51,960 nt of DNA, taken from positions 1 through 51,960 of IMG/VR virus record IMGVR_UViG_3300015371_001168. One strand, written 5' to 3'. The translations under genes were made by a program, and so were the position numbers. The DNA comes from a virus. Below are positions 15,182 to 25,546 of this stretch, piece by piece. Position 1 is the first letter of the stretch; each line of letters opens with the position of its first letter. The notes under the pieces were generated by a model. It was not told the origin of the DNA. It saw only the letters and a program-made list of their open reading frames with translations, and made no database searches.

Positions 15182-16030
15182 TTACAATTCCTCGATCTGA
15201 ATGCGGTGCGTCAGCCGGTGCACTTCACGCCCAATCGCGTTGAGCGAAACGAACTTGGCCAGCATAATGTGGTCACGCTCGAAGCGCGTCCCCTCCTCCG
15301 GAAACAGCGAGATCAAAAACGCGCGCCCGGTGCCAGTCCAGTTCATGATGTCCAGCCACGCTGCCCGTTCCGTTTCGGCCAACGCGCCCAAGTTCATTTC
15401 CATCGTGCGATAGGACGAGCCCACATTGGTGCGCAGCGAGCCACCGCGCGAGCGGTTGCGGTCTGTGAGATCAACTCGAGCGAGCGTCGCGCCAAAGTCT
15501 GGTTGCCGCAGCATCTCTACATAGTTGCCAAGGAAGAAGCGCGAGGCTTGCCACTCGGCGCGACCAAAGTCGGACGAGTGATTGGACAAGACGATCTTGT
15601 AGCTCTTGCAGGCGGTGGGATCCAACCATAGCCAGTAGGGTTGGAACTCGATGAACGGATCGAGGTCGCCAGCACTGTAGGACGGAAAGGCGTTGTAGCC
15701 CCACGACATGCCGTCCGTGGGTATGATGTTGATCACGTCTACCGCGCCGGAGTCGAAGACCAGCGATGACCATGCCGTGTCCGAGTAGAGCTTGAACTGA
15801 ATCTTGCCACCGTGGCAGCGATGCAAGAACATGCCGAACACCGAGATCGTGCGGTCTATATTGTCGCCCATCGTGCCGCTCACCGTTGCGTCAGAGCTGC
15901 TGGTGGAGCGCCACACCCGCGTCCGGATATCGTTCTGCGTATTGATGACCTCGAAGCCCGTCGCCTCCGAATCAGCCGTGACGGTCGCCTCGTCGTGGAA
16001 GTTGCGTGGCGCAATACGCAGGAAGGCCAT
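15182..16030 (-). CDS. Distal tail / tail-tip protein
   Basis: 282 residues, beginning MAFLRIAPRNFHDEATVTA; the start overlaps the preceding stop as TAATG. It is beta-rich with many aromatic residues; the C-terminal part (LGALAETERAAWLDIMNWTGTGRAFLISLFP) is typical of conserved proteins downstream of siphophage tape measures. It is probably part of the tail tip. No enzymatic motif. Confidence 0.6.
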   Translation of the reverse strand: MAFLRIAPRNFHDEATVTADSEATGFEVINTQNDIRTRVWRSTSSSDATVSGTMGDNIDRTISVFGMFLHRCHGGKIQFKLYSDTAWSSLVFDSGAVDVINIIPTDGMSWGYNAFPSYSAGDLDPFIEFQPYWLWLDPTACKSYKIVLSNHSSDFGRAEWQASRFFLGNYVEMLRQPDFGATLARVDLTDRNRSRGGSLRTNVGSSYRTMEMNLGALAETERAAWLDIMNWTGTGRAFLISLFPEEGTRFERDHIMLAKFVSLNAIGREVHRLTHRIQIEEL

Positions 16031-16389
16031 TACGTCATCTCCGTGTACGGCACATAGATCACAACGTTGCTGGTAGCGTTGGCGAACGCGCGGATGCTGT
16101 CGCCCTCCTGCAAGTAAAGCGTTCGCCCCGCTGCGATCACGTTCACTGGTATCTGCTTGACCGGCACGCGCGCCAGGTTGCACAAGATATGGTCAGTGCC
16201 GCTGCGTTTCACGATCACTGTTACCAAACCCACCACCGACGCATGGATGTTGGTCGCGAAGATGCTGTTGACCTCTATCGCGGTGTCAGACGCAACGGCT
16301 GCGATCACATCGGCAGCACTGGTCGTAAGCTCCAAGATCGCGAGCTTGATGTTGGTCGTTGTGAGCAGCAGTAGATTTGGGTCCGCCAT
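16030..16389 (-). CDS. Small tail-tip associated protein
   Basis: 119 residues, mainly beta strands (SVVGLVTVIVKRSG, LYLQEGDSIRAFAN, NVVIYVPYTEM). AAGGAA five bases before ATG. The C-terminal pattern 'L..Q.GD.I.A.A...N......Y' is common in phage proteins at the tail end or capsid decoration. Its role is inferred only from position. Confidence 0.55.
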   Translation of the reverse strand: MADPNLLLLTTTNIKLAILELTTSAADVIAAVASDTAIEVNSIFATNIHASVVGLVTVIVKRSGTDHILCNLARVPVKQIPVNVIAAGRTLYLQEGDSIRAFANATSNVVIYVPYTEMT

Positions 16390-16400
16390 GATCGTTCCTT

Positions 16401-16769
16401 CTAGAATGTTCCTACAAACCCTACTTCTATTTCATCTATCTCAACCGCGCTCAATGTATCCAAGGTCGCAGTAAATGTCTGTCCGACCGCTATTGCGAAA
16501 CGCGCAATCGCGATCTCATTGGACCGGCCTGCCAAGACGTACTGGTGTGAGTGTGTCACGCCATCAATGTCGATCAAAAGCTTCTTTATCCCGTTGAGCT
16601 TCATCAGCATGCGGACGCTGCCTGTTGCCCCCATCGCCAATTGCGGTGTCATGCTGAACCCGCTAATGACTCCAGCGGAGGTCCAAACGCTACCAGTCCA
16701 CGAAATGCTACTGGCGCTCCAATAGGTTGGGCTGATTCTGTTCTGATAACCGAAAAGAATGGATGGCAT
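16401..16769 (-). CDS. Small hypothetical beta-rich protein
   Basis: 122 residues, lacking a strong ribosome site and so probably coupled to the gene before. The pattern (SVRMLMKLNGIKKLLIDIDG, AVEIDEIEVGFVGTF) is a beta-sandwich. Base composition here is visibly more AT-rich than the tail genes upstream, shared with the C-terminal part of the preceding gene. It may be a receptor-binding accessory or chaperone. Confidence 0.5.
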   Translation of the reverse strand: MPSILFGYQNRISPTYWSASSISWTGSVWTSAGVISGFSMTPQLAMGATGSVRMLMKLNGIKKLLIDIDGVTHSHQYVLAGRSNEIAIARFAIAVGQTFTATLDTLSAVEIDEIEVGFVGTF

Positions 16770-16772
16770 GTT

Positions 16773-19553
16773 TTAGTTGTTCGCCAAAAAGATGACGCCC
16801 TCTGATCCAGTCATCAATTTAATTGTTGCGCTAGGCGTCACGTCAAAAGCGCCATTGAATGATGGTGTCGGTCTGCTTTGGTCGTCGCCTCTCTGCGTAT
16901 ATCCCAACCATCCATCGTCGCCTCCCTTAACCAACGTGATCGGGAAAACGAAAGAAGCCTTCGTGCCATCAGCAATACTCGCTCCAGTGAACTTGAACTG
17001 AAGCGTGCGCCGATCTCCTGCAATGGTTAAGGTCGCGCCGCTTGCATTGTTGATCGTGCAATACGGCAAGCTGCCGCCGTCCAGCTTGAATGATGCATCA
17101 AGTTCCCCATCTACAGGCGCGTCCGGATCAGCCGCGTTCGAGGGCAGATTGATTTCCACAAATCCTCCAACACCGTCATCCATTGCAGTCAGCGTAGAGC
17201 CAGAATTATTCTGAATGGTCAGCAACATTTGCGCATCGGTGAATGAATAAGCATTGGCCAAACCACCTAGAATTGTCGCATCAATCGCTACAAACGAAGT
17301 CGGCGTTGGCGTGCCTTGACCATAATCATGATCCACCCATGTCTGCCCCTCCATCTGTCCGATGGTTACATCAGTTCCCGGTGAATACGGTCCGGCAGGA
17401 ACGCTGTATCGAAGTCCTAATACCGTTCCCGGATTGATCGTGTAGTCGATCACCGAACCATCTGCAACCTTCGTACTGAAATCAGAGAAAAGAATTCCAA
17501 CTCCACTAACGCTGCCGAAATCATTCATGCTGGCGGGAAATGGCAGATTGTAGAAGTCCGGCGTAGAATAACCTCCGCCAATTCCATGACTTGCATCTGG
17601 CAACAACGGAATATCTACTGTGGCTCCAGTGTTGCCAGTAGCGTTATCTGCAACATCTTCATGAACCAAAATCTGTGTGCCTGAAAAGTCATACCAAACC
17701 GGAGAATTAAATTGGTCGACATCAAAATAGTTTTCGGGTACCACCCAATCTGTCGCAAACGCGCCACCATATCTGAAGTTGTAAGTCTGCACGCTGCCCG
17801 GACTGCCCCCACCGCCTCCACCGCACGGCACGAAGTACCAGCCACGCGCGACTGAATACAACCAGCCGCAGGGTGGCGCACCTGAGCCGCCCGGACCCGG
17901 TGGCGGTGGATTGATCAACGGCCGCAGCGCTCGCAGCGGCGGCACGAAATCAATACTCGCAGTTACCCGCGTCCAACCCGGCGGCAGCGGCTCCGCTAGA
18001 TGCCGACGCATCAACACAAGTTCAATCTCGGACTTGGTCAAGTTCACGTTGATCGAGATCACTTGGAACAAGTCACCGCCGTCCAAGCCATAGCGCGGCG
18101 TCACGACCTCAACAGGATCACCCAGCTCGAGGAAGTAGAACTCCATTCCCACCGTCATGCTCAGCCGCTCGATCCACGGCAGTTGCATGAAGCGTCGCGT
18201 TTCCATCCATGCGGCGAGGTAGGGCAGATCGAGTTCGTCGAAGCCGCCCGACAGCAGCGTGTCTATGGCCGGGGAGATAGACAGCGTTTTGTGGTACGCT
18301 TCTGGAATGTCGGCATAGGCAGTCCCAACAGCGGCGTCCTGTAGTAGGAAAATTCCGGGTCGAGTGAATACCGCTTGCTCATCCGGCGTAAGGACTCCCG
18401 CGAAATCAGTCTGCTGCGTCCAGTTGCGAGACATGTACGCCTGAAGCAGGTAGTAGAGAGGTGAATCGTGATCGATCTTCCAGCTGCCCTGAACATAGTC
18501 GTCTTCGGTAATCGTCGCCGTCGTGAATCCGAAATCGGCGATGTTGTTGGGACGGAGCCGGCCATAGAAGAATTCCCCCGTGCGCTTGATCGCCCAGAAG
18601 CAATTGCCACTATCAGTGATCTGATTCAGCACGTCGACGATGTTGCGGGCTTCGGCAATGCTGATGCCAATGAGGTAGTCGTCGTCATCGCCGATCGTGA
18701 ACGTAGAGCCCGCACCGTCAAAGCCCTGGCCCGAATTGTTAGCCAGCCGATCGCCGACCAAAAACTGCATCACATCGCTCACGCGCCGCGTGGGGTCCGT
18801 ACCATCGTAGCTGGCAACCACGTCGCACGTGATGATGCCAGCGGGCGCAGCGTCCAACGTGAACGTGCCGTCGGCATTGTCGGTGTAGCTCACGCTTACG
18901 CCACGATCGCGAACTTCCACGGCCGACGTGAACGTGCCCGTATCCGAGTGCACATACTGGAGCGCGGACGCATCGTAGACCTTCGCTTCTAGATTGTGCA
19001 CGTAGCCGAAGTTGATCGGCCGCCACTGGTCCGCATTGGGGCCCGTGCCGCCGATGAGATCAGTGCCGCCCACGCTCTTGTTGAGCAACTCGCCCGAGTC
19101 CTTCAGCATGATCGAGATGCGATCAAAGGATGGAGCGCTCGCCCGCAGCGCCAGCGCGGTGAAGACCAAGTATTTGGTACCGGCATCCCACAAGTAGAAG
19201 CGGCACTGCGAGCCGTCGAGGGCTAGCGCCAGCACGGCGTCCTTGTCACCGTCCGCATTGTCGATCTCGATCGAGCCGAGCGAAGATGAGAACGTGCTGC
19301 TGACCGGTCCCGACAATGCCCGCGAAAAGCTTGGCACCGAGTTGAGCGCGTCCTCGTAGATCACCGGTGGGCCAGTGGGACTGCCGAGTCCCGCCGTTAG
19401 ATCTCCTTGCCGACCTTGCGTGGTCTTAACCGACGACGAGTAATACAGGGTCCGCACTTCCGGCGCGCCGGCGATCTCGGCCATGTAATCAATCTCCACC
19501 AAGACTACCCGCTCGCGGTAGTCCTCGCGGAAAATGTCGGTCAGCGCGGTCAC
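16773..19553 (-). CDS. Tail-tip / baseplate protein with receptor-binding C-terminus
   Basis: 926 residues, GTG start by GTGA overlap with the tape measure stop. The N-terminal 560 residues have the character of siphophage tail-tip hub proteins (ERVVLVEIDYM, SLGSIEIDNADGD, LTKSEIELVLMRRH). A Pro/Gly linker (about 550-600, with NPPPPGPGGSG and CGGGGGGS) joins a 330-residue beta-rich C-terminal domain in more AT-rich DNA. Known: tail-tip proteins follow the tape measure and end in exchangeable receptor domains. Inferred: host recognition. Confidence 0.7.
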   Translation of the reverse strand: MTALTDIFREDYRERVVLVEIDYMAEIAGAPEVRTLYYSSSVKTTQGRQGDLTAGLGSPTGPPVIYEDALNSVPSFSRALSGPVSSTFSSSLGSIEIDNADGDKDAVLALALDGSQCRFYLWDAGTKYLVFTALALRASAPSFDRISIMLKDSGELLNKSVGGTDLIGGTGPNADQWRPINFGYVHNLEAKVYDASALQYVHSDTGTFTSAVEVRDRGVSVSYTDNADGTFTLDAAPAGIITCDVVASYDGTDPTRRVSDVMQFLVGDRLANNSGQGFDGAGSTFTIGDDDDYLIGISIAEARNIVDVLNQITDSGNCFWAIKRTGEFFYGRLRPNNIADFGFTTATITEDDYVQGSWKIDHDSPLYYLLQAYMSRNWTQQTDFAGVLTPDEQAVFTRPGIFLLQDAAVGTAYADIPEAYHKTLSISPAIDTLLSGGFDELDLPYLAAWMETRRFMQLPWIERLSMTVGMEFYFLELGDPVEVVTPRYGLDGGDLFQVISINVNLTKSEIELVLMRRHLAEPLPPGWTRVTASIDFVPPLRALRPLINPPPPGPGGSGAPPCGWLYSVARGWYFVPCGGGGGGSPGSVQTYNFRYGGAFATDWVVPENYFDVDQFNSPVWYDFSGTQILVHEDVADNATGNTGATVDIPLLPDASHGIGGGYSTPDFYNLPFPASMNDFGSVSGVGILFSDFSTKVADGSVIDYTINPGTVLGLRYSVPAGPYSPGTDVTIGQMEGQTWVDHDYGQGTPTPTSFVAIDATILGGLANAYSFTDAQMLLTIQNNSGSTLTAMDDGVGGFVEINLPSNAADPDAPVDGELDASFKLDGGSLPYCTINNASGATLTIAGDRRTLQFKFTGASIADGTKASFVFPITLVKGGDDGWLGYTQRGDDQSRPTPSFNGAFDVTPSATIKLMTGSEGVIFLANN

Positions 19554-22500
19554 TTCAAGTTACCTCGCAACCCATCGACCGTTTGCAGCGAACTGTTCGT
19601 AATCGCGCGCACGATCAACTTGCCATTCTCGTCTTGGGCGTCGGCGTGCGCGCTCATTACATCCACGATCGTGGCCTTCAATTGCAGCATTTCTTTGCGC
19701 AGGTCTTCGTTTGACAGCAGCCTCGTTCCAACCACCGGCAGTGAATTGAACAGCGCTGACGTTAGGTCGAGTTTGCCGGGTGCCGTCGGCAGCCCAGGCC
19801 CAAGGGGCTTCGTCTCTGTGGGCGCGGGGAACGCGGGCACAATGGGCGGCAGCACGGGCTGCTCGATGGAAGTCAGCACCGGCGTGATCGTTGGCAGCAC
19901 GGGCTGTTCTAGTGTCAGCTTAGGTTTAACCAGCAACGGCTCGGGCTCCTCGAACGTGATCGCCGGATGATATTTGTACGGAGGCACCGTTGGCGGAAAC
20001 GTGATCGGCGGCGGTGGCAAGGTGACGGGCGGAGGCGGCGCTACTGTGATCGGCGGCGTGACCGTAACTGGAGGCGGTGGCAGGAAAATGATCGGCGGCG
20101 TAAAGCGAATGGGGTCCGGCGGCGTTAGCACGACGGGGGGCTTCACTTCGATCGGCGCGGGCGGCGTCACGGTAATGGGCGGCGTGATCGGTGGAATAGG
20201 ACTGACGGCAATAGGCGGCTTGACCACGATCGGATCGATCGGCGCAACGGTGAACGGCGGCTTCACTGGAATCGGGATCAACGGCACCACGGCAATGGGC
20301 AGCTTGATTGGATCTATCGGCGCTACTGCGATAGGTGGCTTCACCTCAACCGGCGCTAGTGGCGGCACGGTCACCGGCTGATTCAAAGTAACTGGCGCAA
20401 GCGGTGGCACGGCCACGGGTTGCTTCAACACAATCTGATCTAGCGGTGCGACGACCACCGATTGCTCAAGCTGAATTTGATCTAGTGGCGTGACGGTAAC
20501 AGGCTGCTTGACCACAATCGGCTCCAACGGCGCAACTGCAACCGGCACCTTGAGCGGAGCAATGGGCGGCACAGAGATCGGAGGATCGGTGATCAGGATC
20601 GGATCGAGTGGCGTGAGGGTGAATACTGGCTTCACCAGAATCGGATCTGCTGGCAGCAAGCTAAATGTTGGCGTGACCACAATCGGTGCGCTCGGCGCGG
20701 GAGTGACCGTTGGAGTAATGGTTACGGGTTCAGGCTGCGTGATCGTTGGCGGCTTCACGGTCAACGTCTTTTCCAATCCAGTCGTCAACGCTGGCACGGT
20801 CTTAGCAAGATTCGCTGCGCCCGTGGTCAACGCGTCGAACGTGTCCGTGACCTGCTGCGTCACAGCGGTGTTCGTTACCACCGGTGGCTTGGGAACCTTG
20901 GTCTTGTCGCCGGTCGCGAGGGCTTCCAGTTGCGATGTGATGTCCGCAAAGATCTGCGAGTAAAGCGGGCTCGACGCGTAGAAGTCACGCGCCTGCTTGA
21001 GGTACTGATCTGCGAACTTGGTGATGTCCTGCAACGCTGTAGGATCGCCTGCCGCAGCCTTGGCCAGCGCATCCTGATATTGACCTTGCGCAGCGGCCAG
21101 CTTCTGCGCGGGAGACAGCGGTGACAAGTCGCTGGTCTTGAGGCTGTCGAGATAATCCTGAATGGCCTTCCGCAGCTTGTCCAGGTTGTCGGCCGTACCC
21201 TGCACCGCGTCGGCAGTCCCAGCCACAATGGCGTCGAACTTCTGCTTGTAAATTACATTGAGCGTATCGAGCGCGGCGGCATTGCCGTAAAAGATCTTCT
21301 TCTGCTCGTCGTACCAGTCGTATAGGTTGAGCAATTGCTCTGCCGTTGCGTCCCCGTATTGCGCGGACAGTTCATTAAACCGCGCGATGTGCTGCGCAAA
21401 CCCAACGTTGTAATCAGTTAGCATCTTCGCGGCTTGGGTATAGACTTCACCCATGTAGGCGTTGCCGCTGTTGATCGCATCCGCAGCGAGCTTGATATAC
21501 TGAGCGGCCTTATCCGAGTTGAGCTTAATCTGTATCCCAAGCTTCTCGCCATAGTTGCCGGGCGACGCTTCGGCCAACGTCTTAATTTGATCTTCGAATG
21601 GTTTGGTCAGCTTATCCAAATCCGACAGCCAATCCTGCGGCGGCTGAATCGTCTTAGCGGCCTTGCCAACGGCATCCAACGCACTGCTAGCATCAGCGAG
21701 CGAGCCAGTTACCGCAATGAGTGTTGGCGCCAGCTTGATCAATGCCGCATACATCGCCTGACCTGCGGGCGTCGTCTGATCAATGCTTTCGACCAACGCT
21801 CGGAAGCCTTCGATCGAGCGAGGAATGATGATGCCAAGTTGCTGCTGCGCTGCATTCAGCTGTGCGGTTGCTGCGGCGACCTTAGACGCGTTCTGTTCCG
21901 CACTAGAGTAGAAGTTCTGCTTGAAGAAGTCGGTCGCGTCTTGCAATTGCTTGGCCGCATCATCAGCCGAACCAGCCACCGCCACGAACGCGGGCGCGAG
22001 CGCGATCACCGACGCGTAAAGTTGCCGGCCCGAATCTGTCGTCAAGTCGAACGACGACAGCAGATCCATGAACGCTTTGTGCGTTGCCGGAACGGTCAGA
22101 CCTAAGCCATCAAACGCAGCTGCCAAATCGTCCGCGTTCTTCTTGGTTGCGTCCGCAGTCGTCTCAAAGTTTTTCTGCAGGTAGGCGAAGGACTGGGTCA
22201 ATTGGTCTGCACCGCCCAACGCATCTATGAACGCCTTGATGTCTTCCGGCTTTAGGTTCTCGATCTGCGCTTGCAAGGCTGGGAACTGATCGGCTACCGA
22301 CTTGATCGCCTCTGCGGTCTGGAGGATCTGCGTGATCTCATCGCCGCTCGCGGACGCCACGCTCACGCTGTTAAGCAGTGCGGCAACGTATTTAGGCAGA
22401 TCAGATGATTGCAACGCAGCGAGGAGCATCTGCTGCGCTTGATGTTGCAATTCTGCCTGCAATTCTTCGGGAGAGCGACCTACGTTCGGGTTGGGATTCT

Positions 22501-25500
22501 CGAATACCGACTTGCCGCCCGCGAACACGCCACCATGTACATTGCTGAGCGCTTTGCCCTTGGGGTCAGTGTCATAGCCGAGCGCAAAGCCAACATCGAA
22601 TGCCTTGCCTCCCAACTTCTTTAGCGCATCCTCGAACGAAGTCTGGATCGACGTGACCAGCTTGCCAACAGCCGCATCACCTGCTGCCGTGCTCTCACCC
22701 GGGAAGTAACTGCCGCGCTCCACGCCCGCTACCGCGAAGCCGCCTTCCTTAGGACCCCCTTCTTTGGACTTGAGGAATTTGTACAGCGCGAATCCGGCTA
22801 CAGCGATCGCGCCGATAACTGGCACTGCGGCAGTGAACGCGGAGCCAAGCGCAGTTAAACCCGCGCCTGCGCCAGCAACACCATCCGCAAAACCTCCCAG
22901 CGCTACCTCGGAAAGTCCGAGCGCTTGACCGACACCACTCGTGGCAAAGAGGTTGGCCAGCGGCAGTCCGCCGCCAGCACCCGAGCCAAAGATGCTGCCG
23001 ATAATGCTGCTAAGTCCGCCGCCTCCACCTCCGCCGCCACCAAGCAAATTGAGAAGACCGCCACCACCAGAGAGGATGCTGCCTAACGGCCCTCCCGCTC
23101 CAGCCAATGCGTTCTGCGCGAACGCTGCTCCCGGTGCAAGGGATCCCACAATGGAAAGAACGATTTGCTGTGCCGCGATCTTAGCGATGGCTTCGAGTGC
23201 CCACGCTTTGAAGTTGTTCCACAGATTCTTGAACGCGACGCTGCCGTGCTCCACCAAGTCCTGGAAAAAGTTGGAGAAGCCATCCGTCACGCTCTTAATC
23301 AAGTCGGTCCAGCCTTGCTGGTAACGCTTGATATCTTCGCCTGCGCGGAGTGTGTTGGCCAGTTGCTCTCGTATCGCAATCTGTTCGCGCAATGCGTCAA
23401 TCGATTTCTGATCTGCACCAGTCGCGATATCAGTTGCTATCTTTTCTTGTATCTTGGCGGCAATGACAAGTTGGATTTGGTCGGCGGTTAAACCGTACGT
23501 TTCATTGGCTAGCTGTTGTGCCTTGACCTGATCCTGAAGAGCCTTGTTATTGCCAATAAGCTCTGGATATTGTTTTTGCAGAACTTCGAAGTAGTCCTTG
23601 CCAATGTCCGCACCCTTTTGCTGCACCAAGGTGAGCGCGGTCTGCGAGTTGATGAGATCCTTCTGAGCACCGAACAATGCGACCGAAGCCTGCGCCACCC
23701 TGTCGGTGAACTCAGCCGACTTGTTCTCGGACGCATACTTCCCCTGCTGCGCTTGCAGCTTCGCCAATTGATCGCTGAGCTTGTCGACCAGCTGCTGCTG
23801 GATATCTACGTCGCGCTGAGCTGCAGCTTCCGCATTGGCCTGTGCAGCCTTCTGTAGCTCGGTCCTCTGCGTAAGATAAGTGTTGAAGTCGACCAGATTG
23901 CGCTGGTACGAGCGCTCGAGATCCGCTTGCTGCGTCTTGATCGCTTCGCCTTCGATCTTACCGGCGGCATCCGATTGCGCTTTCAGCAACGCTGCGTAGG
24001 CCTTGATGTAGGCATCAATCGCCGCCGTGCTGTCCTTCAGCTTGCTTGTATCTAGGCCGGGGAACTTGGGCAGTTCTGGTGTCTTCGCCCCTTGAGCTTT
24101 TTGTCTAACTGCTTCGAGGTGCAGCTCGTAGGCGATCATGTCCTTCGTGTTCGCCCGGATCGCGTCCTTCTCCTTGTCGAGACCGTAGGTTATGTTCGCG
24201 ACCGCGGCATTGAATCGGATCGCAGCGCCACCCGCTACCGTTTGCAGCGACTGGCCAAACGCAATCATGTCGCCTGAGAATTCCGACAGTCCCGGAACGT
24301 GCGCCAAGCCTTGGCCTACCAATTCTACGAACTTGCCGAAGCCGACCTTCATTCCTTCGATCGCATCGTTGAATTGGAACTTGATATATTCCCACGCGAC
24401 TGCGGCGCCAGCCTTAATGTTCTCCCACGCCACCAGCATGCTCTCGACAAAGATGATGCCGAGAATCCGTGCCTCAACGAATTGATCGGCGATGAATTTG
24501 CCAAAGTTCCAACCAGCGAAGCCCGCGAACAGCACCGCAGGAAGCGTTTTCAACAGGCCGGCGAACGAAAATATTTGTGTCTTGACCGATTCAATCGACT
24601 TGCCAATCCCCAAGATGCCCGCCACCGTGCGTTCCTGACCTAGCAATTCCTCAGCCAGCACCGCGCCGATCACCGCCTCCTTGTACACGTTCAAGACCGC
24701 AGTCACCGCGCTGATGACTGCTGGCCAAACGACATAGTAACCAATAGCAGCCGCACCTATCTCCGCAAAGAGCTTGATGTGCTCAATGATCGCTTGCAGC
24801 ACCGGCACCAAGTTGTTGGCCAACGTGATGACGATGGCTTTGAACGCGGCGCCCAGTTTGAGCCACGACTTCTCTAGTTCTTCAGCCGCCCGCGCTTGCT
24901 CGGTGGTGACCTTGACGGCACTCAGTCCGCTGCGTGCAATCTGCTCCAAGAATGGAATGAGCGCAGCCCCATTGCGGCCCAAGGTGGTCATCGCGTTGGC
25001 CGTCTTGCCGGTGCTATCACCATACTTGGCCATCGCTTGCGCGTAGGCCAGCATGGCTTCGTCGGTGGACTTGAAGCTGCTAGCAAACGTTTGCGCGTTG
25101 AAGCCCAGCTGTTTCAGCGCTTGCGCGGTCTTGCCGGTCCCGCCTTGGGCGTCACTAATATTCTTGGCGAAACGCTGCGTAGCGATCGCGACTTCGTCCA
25201 TCCCGGTGTGCGTAAGAACGGCTGCGGCGCGCATCGCGGACAGCGCCTCGACCGTTGCGCCGGGGCGTTGCGACAGCCGGTACAGTTCTGCTTCGCCTTC
25301 GATTGCGCTCGTGACCAACGATGCAAAAGCGCCCACGCCCAGCGTTGCACCCAACGTGCCTATGATTCCACCAAGACCTGAAAACGCGCTGGAGACTCCG
25401 GCGATGCTGGCGCTGATCTTATCGAAGCCGCCCTTCATTTCCTCCGCGCTGCGATTGACAGCGAGGACAGCCTGATTCAAGCCTTCGTACAGCTTGGCTA

Positions 25501-25546
25501 GATTCGCACTTACATCAACAGAGAGTTCGCCAACCTTAGTGGTCAC
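19550..25546 (-). CDS. Tail tape measure protein
   Basis: 1998 residues from a GTG with AAGGAG seven bases upstream; this is preferred to a longer frame that lacks a ribosome site. Sets tail length by spanning the tail tube. Seen: N-terminal helices, hydrophobic segments at about 285-325 and 880-920, a Gly-rich stretch (GGGGLLNLLGGGGGGG), long coiled coils at about 530-700, and a Pro-rich repeat tail at about 1590-1925. At about 0.15 nm per residue the tail could approach 300 nm. It overlaps the T-like frame by 11 bases and the tip gene by GTGA. Confidence 0.9.
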   Translation of the reverse strand: MTTKVGELSVDVSANLAKLYEGLNQAVLAVNRSAEEMKGGFDKISASIAGVSSAFSGLGGIIGTLGATLGVGAFASLVTSAIEGEAELYRLSQRPGATVEALSAMRAAAVLTHTGMDEVAIATQRFAKNISDAQGGTGKTAQALKQLGFNAQTFASSFKSTDEAMLAYAQAMAKYGDSTGKTANAMTTLGRNGAALIPFLEQIARSGLSAVKVTTEQARAAEELEKSWLKLGAAFKAIVITLANNLVPVLQAIIEHIKLFAEIGAAAIGYYVVWPAVISAVTAVLNVYKEAVIGAVLAEELLGQERTVAGILGIGKSIESVKTQIFSFAGLLKTLPAVLFAGFAGWNFGKFIADQFVEARILGIIFVESMLVAWENIKAGAAVAWEYIKFQFNDAIEGMKVGFGKFVELVGQGLAHVPGLSEFSGDMIAFGQSLQTVAGGAAIRFNAAVANITYGLDKEKDAIRANTKDMIAYELHLEAVRQKAQGAKTPELPKFPGLDTSKLKDSTAAIDAYIKAYAALLKAQSDAAGKIEGEAIKTQQADLERSYQRNLVDFNTYLTQRTELQKAAQANAEAAAQRDVDIQQQLVDKLSDQLAKLQAQQGKYASENKSAEFTDRVAQASVALFGAQKDLINSQTALTLVQQKGADIGKDYFEVLQKQYPELIGNNKALQDQVKAQQLANETYGLTADQIQLVIAAKIQEKIATDIATGADQKSIDALREQIAIREQLANTLRAGEDIKRYQQGWTDLIKSVTDGFSNFFQDLVEHGSVAFKNLWNNFKAWALEAIAKIAAQQIVLSIVGSLAPGAAFAQNALAGAGGPLGSILSGGGGLLNLLGGGGGGGGGLSSIIGSIFGSGAGGGLPLANLFATSGVGQALGLSEVALGGFADGVAGAGAGLTALGSAFTAAVPVIGAIAVAGFALYKFLKSKEGGPKEGGFAVAGVERGSYFPGESTAAGDAAVGKLVTSIQTSFEDALKKLGGKAFDVGFALGYDTDPKGKALSNVHGGVFAGGKSVFENPNPNVGRSPEELQAELQHQAQQMLLAALQSSDLPKYVAALLNSVSVASASGDEITQILQTAEAIKSVADQFPALQAQIENLKPEDIKAFIDALGGADQLTQSFAYLQKNFETTADATKKNADDLAAAFDGLGLTVPATHKAFMDLLSSFDLTTDSGRQLYASVIALAPAFVAVAGSADDAAKQLQDATDFFKQNFYSSAEQNASKVAAATAQLNAAQQQLGIIIPRSIEGFRALVESIDQTTPAGQAMYAALIKLAPTLIAVTGSLADASSALDAVGKAAKTIQPPQDWLSDLDKLTKPFEDQIKTLAEASPGNYGEKLGIQIKLNSDKAAQYIKLAADAINSGNAYMGEVYTQAAKMLTDYNVGFAQHIARFNELSAQYGDATAEQLLNLYDWYDEQKKIFYGNAAALDTLNVIYKQKFDAIVAGTADAVQGTADNLDKLRKAIQDYLDSLKTSDLSPLSPAQKLAAAQGQYQDALAKAAAGDPTALQDITKFADQYLKQARDFYASSPLYSQIFADITSQLEALATGDKTKVPKPPVVTNTAVTQQVTDTFDALTTGAANLAKTVPALTTGLEKTLTVKPPTITQPEPVTITPTVTPAPSAPIVVTPTFSLLPADPILVKPVFTLTPLDPILITDPPISVPPIAPLKVPVAVAPLEPIVVKQPVTVTPLDQIQLEQSVVVAPLDQIVLKQPVAVPPLAPVTLNQPVTVPPLAPVEVKPPIAVAPIDPIKLPIAVVPLIPIPVKPPFTVAPIDPIVVKPPIAVSPIPPITPPITVTPPAPIEVKPPVVLTPPDPIRFTPPIIFLPPPPVTVTPPITVAPPPPVTLPPPPITFPPTVPPYKYHPAITFEEPEPLLVKPKLTLEQPVLPTITPVLTSIEQPVLPPIVPAFPAPTETKPLGPGLPTAPGKLDLTSALFNSLPVVGTRLLSNEDLRKEMLQLKATIVDVMSAHADAQDENGKLIVRAITNSSLQTVDGLRGNLK
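19770..20765 (-). repeat. Proline-rich tandem repeat inside the tape measure gene
   Basis: About 330 codons encode a drifting unit of roughly 14 residues of the form PxxPIxVKPPxxVxP, for example APIDPIVVKPPIAV and APLEPIVVKQPVTV. More than 20 units can be followed by eye. Pro alternates with Val/Ile, which excludes the long helices expected of a tape measure. On DNA it appears as an imperfect repeat of about 42 bases. Confidence 0.8.

Noticed and set aside
19974-20381. Plus-strand Gly-rich open frame
   Set aside because: It is the complement of the Pro-rich repeat of the tape measure (Pro codons read as Gly), not a separate gene.
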